From contig NC_013943.1 in the NCBI RefSeq assembly GCF_000025725.1, positions 186,001 through 250,000 on the forward strand: 64,000 nt of DNA, read 5' to 3'. Of this stretch, positions 24,800 through 32,633 are shown piece by piece. Origin of the DNA: Denitrovibrio acetiphilus DSM 12809 (lineage in GTDB: Bacteria > Chrysiogenota > Deferribacteres > Deferribacterales > Geovibrionaceae). Below the pieces are notes generated by a model, which searched no databases, was not told the origin of the DNA, and saw nothing but the letters and a program-made list of their open reading frames with translations. Position numbers and translations under genes: made by a program. Numbering within the stretch: position 1 is the stretch's first letter; each line of letters opens with the position of its first letter.

Positions 24800-26242
24800 A
24801 TGAGTCATTCGTTAAGCAAAGCATTTTTCGCAGTATTAATCCTTGCTTTAACAGTATCAGTAGCTTATAGCTTCGAGGACGACAGCTACAGCACACCTGA
24901 TAACTGGAAACAGCACGTGACTGCAGGTCGTATAGTCCAGAGCACCAGCGGTTCAGGACTGACCGATGATACTAGTCTTTACACAACGCTTACCACCCGT
25001 CTGCGTCTTAAGTCTAACGAATATGCCGAAGACAGCGATGTCTATCAGTACATTCGTATGCATACCGATGCAGCAGAAGTAGGTAACGGAACAGTAAAGC
25101 TTTCAATCTTCGGACGCATCACCAGCGATATCAATGGTGATTCTGATGAAGACTGGGGGGATAACGACTACTATGCCCAGCGGGATATTCTTGACGCTGA
25201 CAACAGCGAAGGAGATCTTGGCGGTCGTCTTTATCAGGGTTATCTCCAAGCAGACGGTGTTATTAAGAACACTAAGATCAGCATTGGACGTTTTTACCTT
25301 GATCACCTTACTACCTATCAGGTAGACGGTATTGACGCACAGGTAAATGTAACTGATAACTTTTCAGTTTATGCCTTTGGCGGTCTTCCGGTAAGCTACT
25401 TTTATGATCTTGAAGATTCCTATGTAGCAGGAGCAGGCTTCAGCTATAAGTATATGGATAACACTATCTTCAGAGGTGAGTACTCCTATGCAGAAGTAGA
25501 TGACATCGATGACGATCATACTCAGCTTGAGTTTGTTCAGCTTATCCCTAACGGTTCAGTAATGCTCGGTTACGAGCTTCTTAATGATGCGGATACTTAC
25601 AGCGCAGATCTTGATTACCAGATATCCTCCACCGGAACTATCGTTACTCTCGGTTTCGAGAGACTTAATGATGATATAGAAGGCAGCGACAGCAACTATC
25701 TGGTTAACCCTATCACTTATGCCCTGATGGATCAGAGCAAATACAGCAAATACAAAGCATCCGTGTATCAGCCTTTTATGAAGTATTTCGTAGCAGGTCT
25801 GAGCTATGAGGCTAAGTCTGTAGACGGAGATGAGAACTTCGATAACCGTGACTATCAGAAATACGGAGCTAAGTTCGACATCAACGGTCTTATCAGTGAC
25901 GGTACTTATATCTCTCTTAATGCGGATAAGTGGGCAATTTCTGATACGGATTCCACCGACGACAACAATCGCATCATGTACGGTCTTCAGGTTAGCCAGA
26001 AGGTTAATGCCGAGGTTGATGTATGGCTTGGTTCTTCTTTCAGCAAATACGAGTATGACTATCTTACCGACACCCGTAAGGATTCAGTAAGAAGCTACTA
26101 CGTAGGCGGTCAGTATCAGCCTAGCGAGACCCTCGGAGTTCTTTTAGACGTAAGCCGCGAAGAGACAGAGTTCTACGATGATGTAGATGATGATCTCAGC
26201 GACAGTTACGTGGTAGAGCTTTGGGCTAACATAGCATTCTAG
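24800..26242 (+). CDS. Outer-membrane beta-barrel protein of reductase operon 4
   Basis: 480 residues from the ATG at 24800, which has the same AAGGAGGGG site as the other copies. An in-frame ATG at 24746 would add 18 residues but precedes the ribosome-binding site and is not used in the other copies. Compared with copy 2 the main difference is Ser to Asn near residue 135 (DADNSEG). Terminal Phe and signal peptide conserved. Role as for the other barrels. Confidence 0.8.
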   Translation: MSHSLSKAFFAVLILALTVSVAYSFEDDSYSTPDNWKQHVTAGRIVQSTSGSGLTDDTSLYTTLTTRLRLKSNEYAEDSDVYQYIRMHTDAAEVGNGTVKLSIFGRITSDINGDSDEDWGDNDYYAQRDILDADNSEGDLGGRLYQGYLQADGVIKNTKISIGRFYLDHLTTYQVDGIDAQVNVTDNFSVYAFGGLPVSYFYDLEDSYVAGAGFSYKYMDNTIFRGEYSYAEVDDIDDDHTQLEFVQLIPNGSVMLGYELLNDADTYSADLDYQISSTGTIVTLGFERLNDDIEGSDSNYLVNPITYALMDQSKYSKYKASVYQPFMKYFVAGLSYEAKSVDGDENFDNRDYQKYGAKFDINGLISDGTYISLNADKWAISDTDSTDDNNRIMYGLQVSQKVNAEVDVWLGSSFSKYEYDYLTDTRKDSVRSYYVGGQYQPSETLGVLLDVSREETEFYDDVDDDLSDSYVVELWANIAF

Positions 26243-26252
26243 ATAAGGAGAT

Positions 26253-26711
26253 ATGATGAAACGAATAATAATCTTAACCATGCTGCTGCTTGCAATATCT
26301 CTTGTAGCGTTTGCTGTGACTTCTAATAAGCCAGCGAGCCATGATACTTCATGGATGGAACGCCACGGTAATGCGAGTAAGATAGATAAGCAGGAATGTT
26401 TAGAGTGTCACGTAGAGCAGGTATCCTGCATTCAGTGCCACCAGGACACACAGCCCCGTAATCACACCGGCGGCTGGGTGAAGAAAGGTCACGGCTTAGA
26501 GGCCAGATGGGACAGGAGCAGCTGTCAGACTTGCCACCGTGAGGATTCCTGTATCCAGTGCCATCAGGAGACTCCTCCTGCAAGTCACCGTCCTGGTTGG
26601 AGAGATCCGATCAACAGACACTGTGACAGCAGCTGTCACTACCCAGTACAGGAAACCACCTGTTTTACTTGTCATAAGAGTGCTCACGCACCTAATCAGT
26701 ACACTAAGTAG
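26253..26711 (+). CDS. Periplasmic multiheme c-type cytochrome, operon 4
   Basis: 152 residues, same protein as operon 3 (Ser89) with six haem-binding motifs, one of them CX3CH. Presumed electron donor to the operon 4 reductase. Confidence 0.9.
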   Translation: MMKRIIILTMLLLAISLVAFAVTSNKPASHDTSWMERHGNASKIDKQECLECHVEQVSCIQCHQDTQPRNHTGGWVKKGHGLEARWDRSSCQTCHREDSCIQCHQETPPASHRPGWRDPINRHCDSSCHYPVQETTCFTCHKSAHAPNQYTK

Positions 26712-26725
26712 ATGGAGCGTAAATA

Positions 26726-29626
26726 ATGAGTTTAAAAGATAAATTACTTAAATCCCAAGAAGTAACCCGTCGTACCTTCCTTAAGGGTGCGAGTGCAGCC
26801 GGAGCTGCAGCGGCGCTTTACGGTTGCGGCGGAGGCGGCGGCGGTAAAACTTACATGGAAGAGGACGATACTCTTGAAGTGCCGGAAATAAAAGGAACAA
26901 TCATACCAAGTACCACCCCTCACAACTGTGGTGGACGTTGTGTCAGTAAGTTTTATGTTGAAGATGGTGTAATCAAGAGAATCGTATCTGATGAAAGAGG
27001 CGATGTTGACCTTAAAGATGGTGACGATCCTGAGTATCGTGCCTGTGTAAGGTGTCACGCTAAAAAGCAGTGGTTCAACCGTAATGACCGCCTTCTTTAT
27101 CCACTCAAACAGACTGGTGAGAGGGGCGATATTAACGGTTTTCAGCGTATCTCATGGGAGCAGGCATATACAGAGATCGCTGCCAAGATGCAGGAGATAA
27201 AAGACACATACGGAAATGAAGCATTCCATAATATGTATGCTTCCGGTGATGCTTCAGGCTGGGGTGGTGCGGCAAATCTCAGGCTTTTGAATCTCTTTGG
27301 CGGGTATACATCATATTATCTCAGCTACAGCTCTCCAACACTTCAGCACGTTGCAAGATTTGTTGAAGGGAAAGGATTTGCAAACCCCTATGGCAACTCA
27401 AGACAGGATGCTCAGTATGCAGATAACATCGTGCTCTGGTCCTGTAACTATCACGAGTCTGTAATCGGTACAAACTCCGGATGGTATCTGTCACAGTTCA
27501 AAGAGATGGGAATTCCTATAACATCAGTTGATGTGAGGTATTCTATGTCAACAGCGACTGTTGCCAGCGATTTTGTTGATGTTGAGCCTGGTACTGATTC
27601 TGCCCTTGTACTTGGAATGATGTATCATCTGCTTACAGACAGACTTGCAGACCTTGATATAGATTTTATTAAAGCTTATGTTTTCGGTTTCTTTGATAAC
27701 GGCAATGATTCCTATCATGTAGATCTGGATACAACAAGATATAAAGTTCCTGACGGTGCTTCTCTCAGTGCTTTCATTATGGGTGATGACAACAGTCTCA
27801 CAACTGTAATGCACGGTGGAGAATCGCTTAACAATGCAACATCAGTATATCCTCAGACTATAGGTTATGAAGTTAATGCTGATGATGAGCTTTACGGTAA
27901 AACAGTAAGCATCTGGGGACAGAAAGCTAAAACACCTGAGTGGGCTGAGAAGATCACCGGTGTTCCTGCTGCTAAAATCCGTCAGATGGCTGACATGTAC
28001 CTTGATACAAAAGTTACTACATGGAGTGGTCTTGGATACAACAGAGGAGCTGAGTCAGAGCAGATTATCTGGCTTCTCCGTATACTTTCTGCCATAACTA
28101 AAAACTTTGGTGTCCATGGTGCAGGATACGGGCGTAACTCTCAGAACGTTTCACCGACACTGCCTAGCAACGGTATGTCCAGTGGTGTTTCTAACGGTGT
28201 TAGCCTTAAAAGCAAAATATATGATGATACAAGACTTACTTCTCCGCTGGATTACGTTCCTACAGGTCAGATGAATAACCTCTCTGTCTTTACTATTCCT
28301 GATGCAGTTGCCAGCGAGGCCACAGGTAAATCCAGATGGAATGACGGTCAGGTTAAGCAGCTTACAACACCTTTTAAAGCTCTGTTTATTGCTGCCGGTA
28401 ACATCATGTATAATCAGCACTCCGGAACTGAATATGCAGGTGAGATCTTCAAAGATAAGAGCAAGCTTGAGCTTATCGTTAACATGGAACCGTTCATGAC
28501 TTCCTCAGCAAGTATATCTGACTATATTCTTCCTTCTACTCTGCCTGGAGAAAAACCAGGTGCTGTAAACGCATGGACCACAGGTGAGGTCGCTATCAAG
28601 ATGAACAAAGTCATCGACAGCCCCGGGGAAGTGATGGACGAGTATACAATTTGCGGTAAAATAGCTGAAAAACTCGGCTTTGGTGCAGATTACTTTGATG
28701 GGTACGCCGAAGGAACAGAGGGTATGGAAACCAGACTGAGAGACGGCTGGGAATCTGCTAACCTTTCTTCCAAATACGGCATGACATATGATGAATGGAG
28801 CGAAAAAGGTATCGCAAGCCTTCACGGAACTTACGATGAACAGTTTATTAACCATCAAGCCTTCCGCGAAGATCCTGTTAATAACCCACTTCAGACACCA
28901 TCTGGTAAATTCGAGGCTTACTGTCTTGGTATGATGGAAGACTATGAAGCCAGATATCATGAAAATGTTGATACTGTGACAGCAGATTCTGACGGTACAG
29001 ACACTCTTTATGGCGGCACACTTTATACTGAATACCATTCAGATTCTAACGCCAGAAGATTCGTCTACCCGATTCCTATGTACATCCCTATGTCTGAAGG
29101 ACGTCACGCAATTGATGCCATAGATCCATCAGATGAGCTTTGCCACGACGACCCGCTCGGTCTTAACGACAAAGGGTACACATTTAACCTGCTTAGCTGG
29201 CACTTGATGTATCGTTCACACTCAACACTGAACAACAACGGTTTCCTGAATGAAGTTTACAAAAAGGACATTAACGGAAACAAAGCATTCATAGATAATG
29301 AGCGTGAATTCACTGACGGCGTATGGGATGAGGATATTTATGAGCCTATCTGGATCAATGCGGCAGATGCAAAAGATGCAGGTGTCACAACAGGTGACAG
29401 AGTGCTTGTAAGCAACGATAGAGGAAAACTCTATGCAACAGCGGTAGTAACACAGAGAACTCCTGTCGGTACAGTCTCAATGGGACAGGGTGGCTGGTTA
29501 CAGCTGAACTCCGAAGGGATAGACATCGGCGGATGTGTGAGTACAGTAACAAGCCCAAGACCTTCAAGGATCTGCAAAGGGAACAACTGTGCGACTGACT
29601 GCCGCGTAAAATTTGAGAAAGCATAG
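26726..29626 (+). CDS. DmsA-like molybdopterin oxidoreductase, catalytic subunit of operon 4
   Basis: 966 residues with the constant 57-residue Tat/LYGC leader. Fe-S motif Cys68-X3-Cys72 and Cys107-X2-Cys110 (CVRCHAKK, against CVRCRSRK in the other copies). Mo-ligand segment YYLSYSSPTLQ gives Ser202. Family blocks: EPGTDSALVLGM, KTPEWAEKITGVPAAKI, KSRWNDGQVK, WHLMYRSHSTLNN, GDRVLVSNDRGKLYA. The EYLG-type linker after the Mo domain (GFGADYFDGYAEG) resembles copy 1 most, suggesting copies 1 and 4 are the closer pair among catalytic parts. Substrate unknown. Confidence 0.9.
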   Translation: MSLKDKLLKSQEVTRRTFLKGASAAGAAAALYGCGGGGGGKTYMEEDDTLEVPEIKGTIIPSTTPHNCGGRCVSKFYVEDGVIKRIVSDERGDVDLKDGDDPEYRACVRCHAKKQWFNRNDRLLYPLKQTGERGDINGFQRISWEQAYTEIAAKMQEIKDTYGNEAFHNMYASGDASGWGGAANLRLLNLFGGYTSYYLSYSSPTLQHVARFVEGKGFANPYGNSRQDAQYADNIVLWSCNYHESVIGTNSGWYLSQFKEMGIPITSVDVRYSMSTATVASDFVDVEPGTDSALVLGMMYHLLTDRLADLDIDFIKAYVFGFFDNGNDSYHVDLDTTRYKVPDGASLSAFIMGDDNSLTTVMHGGESLNNATSVYPQTIGYEVNADDELYGKTVSIWGQKAKTPEWAEKITGVPAAKIRQMADMYLDTKVTTWSGLGYNRGAESEQIIWLLRILSAITKNFGVHGAGYGRNSQNVSPTLPSNGMSSGVSNGVSLKSKIYDDTRLTSPLDYVPTGQMNNLSVFTIPDAVASEATGKSRWNDGQVKQLTTPFKALFIAAGNIMYNQHSGTEYAGEIFKDKSKLELIVNMEPFMTSSASISDYILPSTLPGEKPGAVNAWTTGEVAIKMNKVIDSPGEVMDEYTICGKIAEKLGFGADYFDGYAEGTEGMETRLRDGWESANLSSKYGMTYDEWSEKGIASLHGTYDEQFINHQAFREDPVNNPLQTPSGKFEAYCLGMMEDYEARYHENVDTVTADSDGTDTLYGGTLYTEYHSDSNARRFVYPIPMYIPMSEGRHAIDAIDPSDELCHDDPLGLNDKGYTFNLLSWHLMYRSHSTLNNNGFLNEVYKKDINGNKAFIDNEREFTDGVWDEDIYEPIWINAADAKDAGVTTGDRVLVSNDRGKLYATAVVTQRTPVGTVSMGQGGWLQLNSEGIDIGGCVSTVTSPRPSRICKGNNCATDCRVKFEKA

Positions 29627-29637
29627 GGAGGATTATA

Positions 29638-30252
29638 ATGGCTCAGATGGCATTTTACTTTAATCAAGATAGATGTATGGGTTGTAACGCCTGTACAGTA
29701 GCCTGTAAAGACTGGAACGGTGTAGAACCTGGACAGGCTAGCTGGAGACGATACAGCAATGAAGAATCAGGTACATTTCCTAATGTTGAAGTGTTTAACC
29801 TCGTTCTTTCATGTAACCATTGTGCTAACCCTGCCTGTACAGCAGCTTGTCCGGTTGGCGCTATATATAAAAGAGAAGAAGACGGCATCGTAATCGTAAA
29901 CCGTGATCTCTGTCAGGATATCAAAGCCTGTGCAGTAGCGTGTCCTTATGGTGCGCCTCAGTTCGGCGATGACGACAGTGAACCGGTACCGGAAGCTTCA
30001 TGGGCAGTAGCTCACCCGATGCAGAAATGTACTTTCTGCTGGGACAGACTGGCAGAAGGTCTTAAGCCAGCTTGTGTCGCCGCATGCCCTCAGCGTGCGC
30101 TTGACTTTGGTACAGTAGCTGAAATAACAGCTAAATACCCTACAGCAGTAAAAACTGTAGTTGGTATGCCTCAGTCTGACCTTGATGCCAACGGCAACAA
30201 GCTCGAATCAGGCGACACTGTTCCGTCTATTTATTTTACACCAAAGAGCTAA
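29638..30252 (+). CDS. DmsB-like electron-transfer Fe-S subunit, operon 4
   Basis: 204 residues. The N-terminal 55 residues carry about nine substitutions relative to copies 1-3 (for example NQDRC, NGVEPGQASWRRY, GTFPNVEV), whereas residues 56-200 are almost unchanged. The third cysteine group is CQDIKACAVAC, again with Ile95 instead of a ligand Cys. It is the last structural gene of the array and retains the same upstream junction with GGGAGG. Confidence 0.92.
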   Translation: MAQMAFYFNQDRCMGCNACTVACKDWNGVEPGQASWRRYSNEESGTFPNVEVFNLVLSCNHCANPACTAACPVGAIYKREEDGIVIVNRDLCQDIKACAVACPYGAPQFGDDDSEPVPEASWAVAHPMQKCTFCWDRLAEGLKPACVAACPQRALDFGTVAEITAKYPTAVKTVVGMPQSDLDANGNKLESGDTVPSIYFTPKS

Positions 30253-30270
30253 CAGGCTCTTAACATTTCC

Positions 30271-30302
30271 GGCGGGGTGCATAACATGTGCCCCGCCTTT
30301 TA
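30271..30302 (+). terminator. Rho-independent terminator, operon 4
   Basis: GGCGGGG (30271-30277), CCCCGCC (30291-30297), T4. Confidence 0.85.
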
Positions 30303-30393
30303 ATTGTTCTGTATGTCTTAAATTCGTAGCGAAGATAAAAAGTGTCTATGGCAAACATATTTTCTTGCTCTCGTAGTCATTTTGTAAATATCC

Positions 30394-30430
30394 TTTACCT
30401 TATCTTAACCAAACAAATGTTAGATATAAT
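30394..30430 (+). promoter_or_regulatory. Operator candidate and -10 box upstream of the torD leader
   Basis: TTTACC (30394-30399) and TTAACC (30405-30410), offset 11 bp, then GTTAGA and TATAAT (30425-30430). Transcription would begin near 30437, leaving an untranslated leader of about 275 nt. Confidence 0.5.
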
Positions 30431-30506
30431 ACAAATATATTTGCGGTGGTCTGTTATGCTGCGAAATGGATCGAAAATACACTGTGAATTCGGGAATTAA
30501 TACAGT

Positions 30507-30664
30507 CGGTAGAAATCACCCTGTAGGTATTTTATAACTGATTGGGCTTGTTGATGTGCCCGGAGTACGAGTAAGTAAGCTTCGGGCGCATCCTTACCTC
30601 TAGGACAACGACTTCCGCCTGCATTAATTGCCGAAGAGACAATCCATAGGGTGAAAATTACCCG
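30507..30664 (+). ncRNA. Structured leader RNA or independent small RNA candidate upstream of torD
   Basis: Long imperfect hairpin: CGGTA...TCACCCT (30507-30522) pairs with AGGGTGA...TTACCCG (30648-30664); GATTG (30540-30544) with CAATC (30639-30643); an internal GTAAG/CTTAC arm (30571-30597) holds a GC-TTCG-GGC loop, and GGGC/GCCC lies at 30544-30561. No ORF occupies it. A Moco-type riboswitch or a 6S-like RNA are possibilities that cannot be decided by eye. Confidence 0.4.
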
Positions 30665-30712
30665 ATGAACTAATATACACAAAGTCTTCGGCTGTTGTAT
30701 GTGGGGTGATTT

Positions 30713-31390
30713 ATGGTCACAGGTGTAATTTCAAATATGATGAGAGTGCGGAGTGTTGCATATAGCATATTTTCAAGGGTTTTTGAAAATGTTCCGGACG
30801 AGTGTTCAGACCGCTTCTGTGCTGATACTGCAAAGCATATTTTTGAACTGGCTGATTTGTCAGATAATGAGGACTTTAGATTAGGGGCAGAGATGCTGGA
30901 AGTCTTTTACGGCTCGAAGGAATGTCCGGTTGAGCTTGCCGCCAGCCGTGATGACAGAGCCAGAGACTACACAAGGCTTTTTGTTTTTGGAAAGCTCTCT
31001 GTCCCAATTAATGAGTCAGGGTATACATGCTCTGAGAAAAAATATAACTCAGAAATTGGTGCACTGTCATTTTATTCGTCGCGTTTCTTAAATAGAAATG
31101 TTAGAAACAGAAGTCTGGGTCATATCTCGGCAGAGCTACAGTTTGCGGGACTTCTCAGCCTTAAAGCAGCGGCTTTTATGGATTCTGGTAATTTTGAAGA
31201 AGCCGATAAGTTCGTTGACGAACAGCACCAGTTTAACTTACACCACCTTTCTGGTTGGGCGTCTCAGTTTTGTGATGCTGTAACTGACAGCAGAGATGAT
31301 CTTATAAACAGTTTTTACCCCGCACATGCTTACATGCTTAAGGGCTTTTTGGCTGAAGATATGTTATTTTTGAAAGAATTGATGGAATAG
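30713..31390 (+). CDS. torD: TorD/DmsD-family chaperone for molybdoenzyme maturation
   Basis: 225-residue, mostly helical cytoplasmic protein. Around residues 80-105 it reads DYTRLFVFGKLSVPINESGY, the family pattern (D-x-x-R-L-F, then P-x-x-E/S) of TorD/NarJ-type chaperones that bind Tat leaders and assist cofactor insertion before export. It follows the four reductase operons and is preceded by the same direct-repeat site, so it most likely serves all four catalytic subunits, whose Tat leaders are identical. One chaperone for four enzymes is consistent with the constant leader. The Fe-S protein gene follows 17 nt later. Confidence 0.82.
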   Translation: MVTGVISNMMRVRSVAYSIFSRVFENVPDECSDRFCADTAKHIFELADLSDNEDFRLGAEMLEVFYGSKECPVELAASRDDRARDYTRLFVFGKLSVPINESGYTCSEKKYNSEIGALSFYSSRFLNRNVRNRSLGHISAELQFAGLLSLKAAAFMDSGNFEEADKFVDEQHQFNLHHLSGWASQFCDAVTDSRDDLINSFYPAHAYMLKGFLAEDMLFLKELME

Positions 31391-31407
31391 ACAACACGGA
31401 GCAAGTT

Positions 31408-32415
31408 ATGGGATTGCTGGATAATGTACTTAGCAAATTCAGTGAATCGTTAGTTATAAACAGCGCACTATGCAGCCGTATCAGGCATAAAAAATCGGAA
31501 TGCAGCCGTTGCATGGACTCATGCCCAAATGAGGCTATAGATATAACACGTGCAGGCGGTAAGGTGTTGGTAAGCTGGGAAAGCTGCACAGCCTGCGGTG
31601 AGTGTATCACAGCGTGCCCGAATAGTGTTTTTAGTATAAAACTCGTAGACAAGAACAGAATATATACCGCCATGAAGGAGTGCATTGCCGAAAGCGGAGA
31701 AGCTGTCTTTACCTGTTTGAAAGGGAAAGATGACTGTCGTGCGTTTCTCCCGAGCCTTGCCTATGCCGACAGAAAGCTCCTCGTTAAGGCTGCACTCTGC
31801 GGGGCGGAAAGAATTGTCCTCATGCATGGAGAATGCGGAGATTGCCGTCATTCAAAATGCAGAGAAACATTTGAAAAAGAAATTGATACCGTCAGAAGGA
31901 TTTTTCAACTTGCCGGCGTGGATATAAAGATATCTGTCGAGACCGATGCAGGGAATAAGGATAAAAAGAGAGCAGCGGAAAGGCTTAGGAAAGATGAAAA
32001 AGCCATGAGCAGACGAGAGTTTTTCTCCTTTGTCGGGAACAGGACAAAGCAGTCCGTCGGACAGACTATATACAGTATATCAGAGAATGATCAGGATCGA
32101 AAAAAGACTGTTCTGTTCGCAGAAACAGATAGAGGTAAATCGTTTAGCGAAGACTTAGTTGCTATCGGTGGCGATGCTCTGCCGGGGCTGCTCAGAAAAG
32201 AGGGGCTTCTGCCGTCTGTGTCTATAGATAAAACCACATGCACCAACTGCGCTGTATGCTCACGTATGTGCCCGTTTGGTGTTTTTGAACCTATATATAA
32301 AGAGATCAAAGGACGTCAGAAGGTTATTGATATTCAGATGAATCTTAATGCCTGTACGGGGTGCGGTATATGTGCCATCGCCTGCATGAGTAAGTCTATT
32401 ACCTGTCAAAAATAA
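31408..32415 (+). CDS. Polyferredoxin-like 4x[4Fe-4S] protein co-transcribed with torD
   Basis: 335 residues, no signal peptide or membrane segment. N-terminal cluster motifs CSRCMDSCPNEA (about 32-43) and CTACGECITACPNS (60-73), a central domain with scattered cysteines (FTCLKGKDDC, ALCGAERIVLMHGECGDC), and two C-terminal motifs CTNCAVCSRMCPFG and CTGCGICAIACMSK. The centre resembles the Cys-containing electron-transfer domain of MvhD-like proteins, but this is not certain. Comparable ferredoxins accompany TorD-type genes in other DMSO-reductase-family loci. A role in cytoplasmic electron supply or in enzyme maturation is inferred. Confidence 0.75.
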   Translation: MGLLDNVLSKFSESLVINSALCSRIRHKKSECSRCMDSCPNEAIDITRAGGKVLVSWESCTACGECITACPNSVFSIKLVDKNRIYTAMKECIAESGEAVFTCLKGKDDCRAFLPSLAYADRKLLVKAALCGAERIVLMHGECGDCRHSKCRETFEKEIDTVRRIFQLAGVDIKISVETDAGNKDKKRAAERLRKDEKAMSRREFFSFVGNRTKQSVGQTIYSISENDQDRKKTVLFAETDRGKSFSEDLVAIGGDALPGLLRKEGLLPSVSIDKTTCTNCAVCSRMCPFGVFEPIYKEIKGRQKVIDIQMNLNACTGCGICAIACMSKSITCQK

Positions 32416-32481
32416 AACTGTAAAAAATCCCATTCAATATTTTCCAGTGGATGCCATCATTATTTAATATAGTTATGCCGC

Positions 32482-32510
32482 TTGACTGACTGATGAGTCA
32501 GTCATATAGT
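32482..32510 (+). promoter_or_regulatory. Promoter with embedded perfect inverted-repeat operator, pqi/let operon
   Basis: TTGACT (32482-32487), 17-bp spacer, TATAGT (32505-32510). The arms TGACTGACT (32483-32491) and AGTCAGTCA (32496-32504) are perfectly complementary, 4 nt apart, and cover the -35 box and the whole spacer, the layout of a repressor site, probably TetR-type. Confidence 0.65.
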
Positions 32511-32633
32511 AATGTGTGAGCTGTCCGTGAATGACGCTCTTGTGCTGTTGTAATATAAACTTATTGTGTGGATGAAGATATCTGAAAAATAATGTATTCT
32601 TAGTTTGTAAAACGTAAGGAGTTATCTTAATAC

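Larger units (their letters stand above)
24786..26894 (+). repeat. 5' constant block, copy 4
   Basis: Fourth copy; the boundary with the variable part is again codon 56 of the catalytic gene. Confidence 0.9.
29619..30302 (+). repeat. 3' constant block, copy 4 (partly diverged)
   Basis: The first ~180 nt of the Fe-S gene and the last ~20 nt differ from copies 1-3, while the centre is nearly identical, so only part has been homogenised. Confidence 0.75.

Noticed and set aside
9267-29626. Assignment as arsenate, selenate, nitrate or polysulfide reductases
   Set aside because: The aligned Mo-ligand position is Ser in all four, whereas these families use Cys or Asp; a specific substrate is not claimed.
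7327-30302. Possible assembly artefact creating the fourfold repeat
   Set aside because: The catalytic cores and all spacers differ between copies, so the copies are genuinely distinct; exact read-through of the conserved blocks should still be checked with long reads.
7327-30302. Composite transposon or integron carrying the array
   Set aside because: No transposase, integrase, attC-like site or flanking long inverted repeat is visible around the array.
30507-30664. Firm call as Moco riboswitch or 6S RNA
   Set aside because: Overall shape is compatible, but I could not match the conserved core of either class by eye; left as an unassigned structured RNA.
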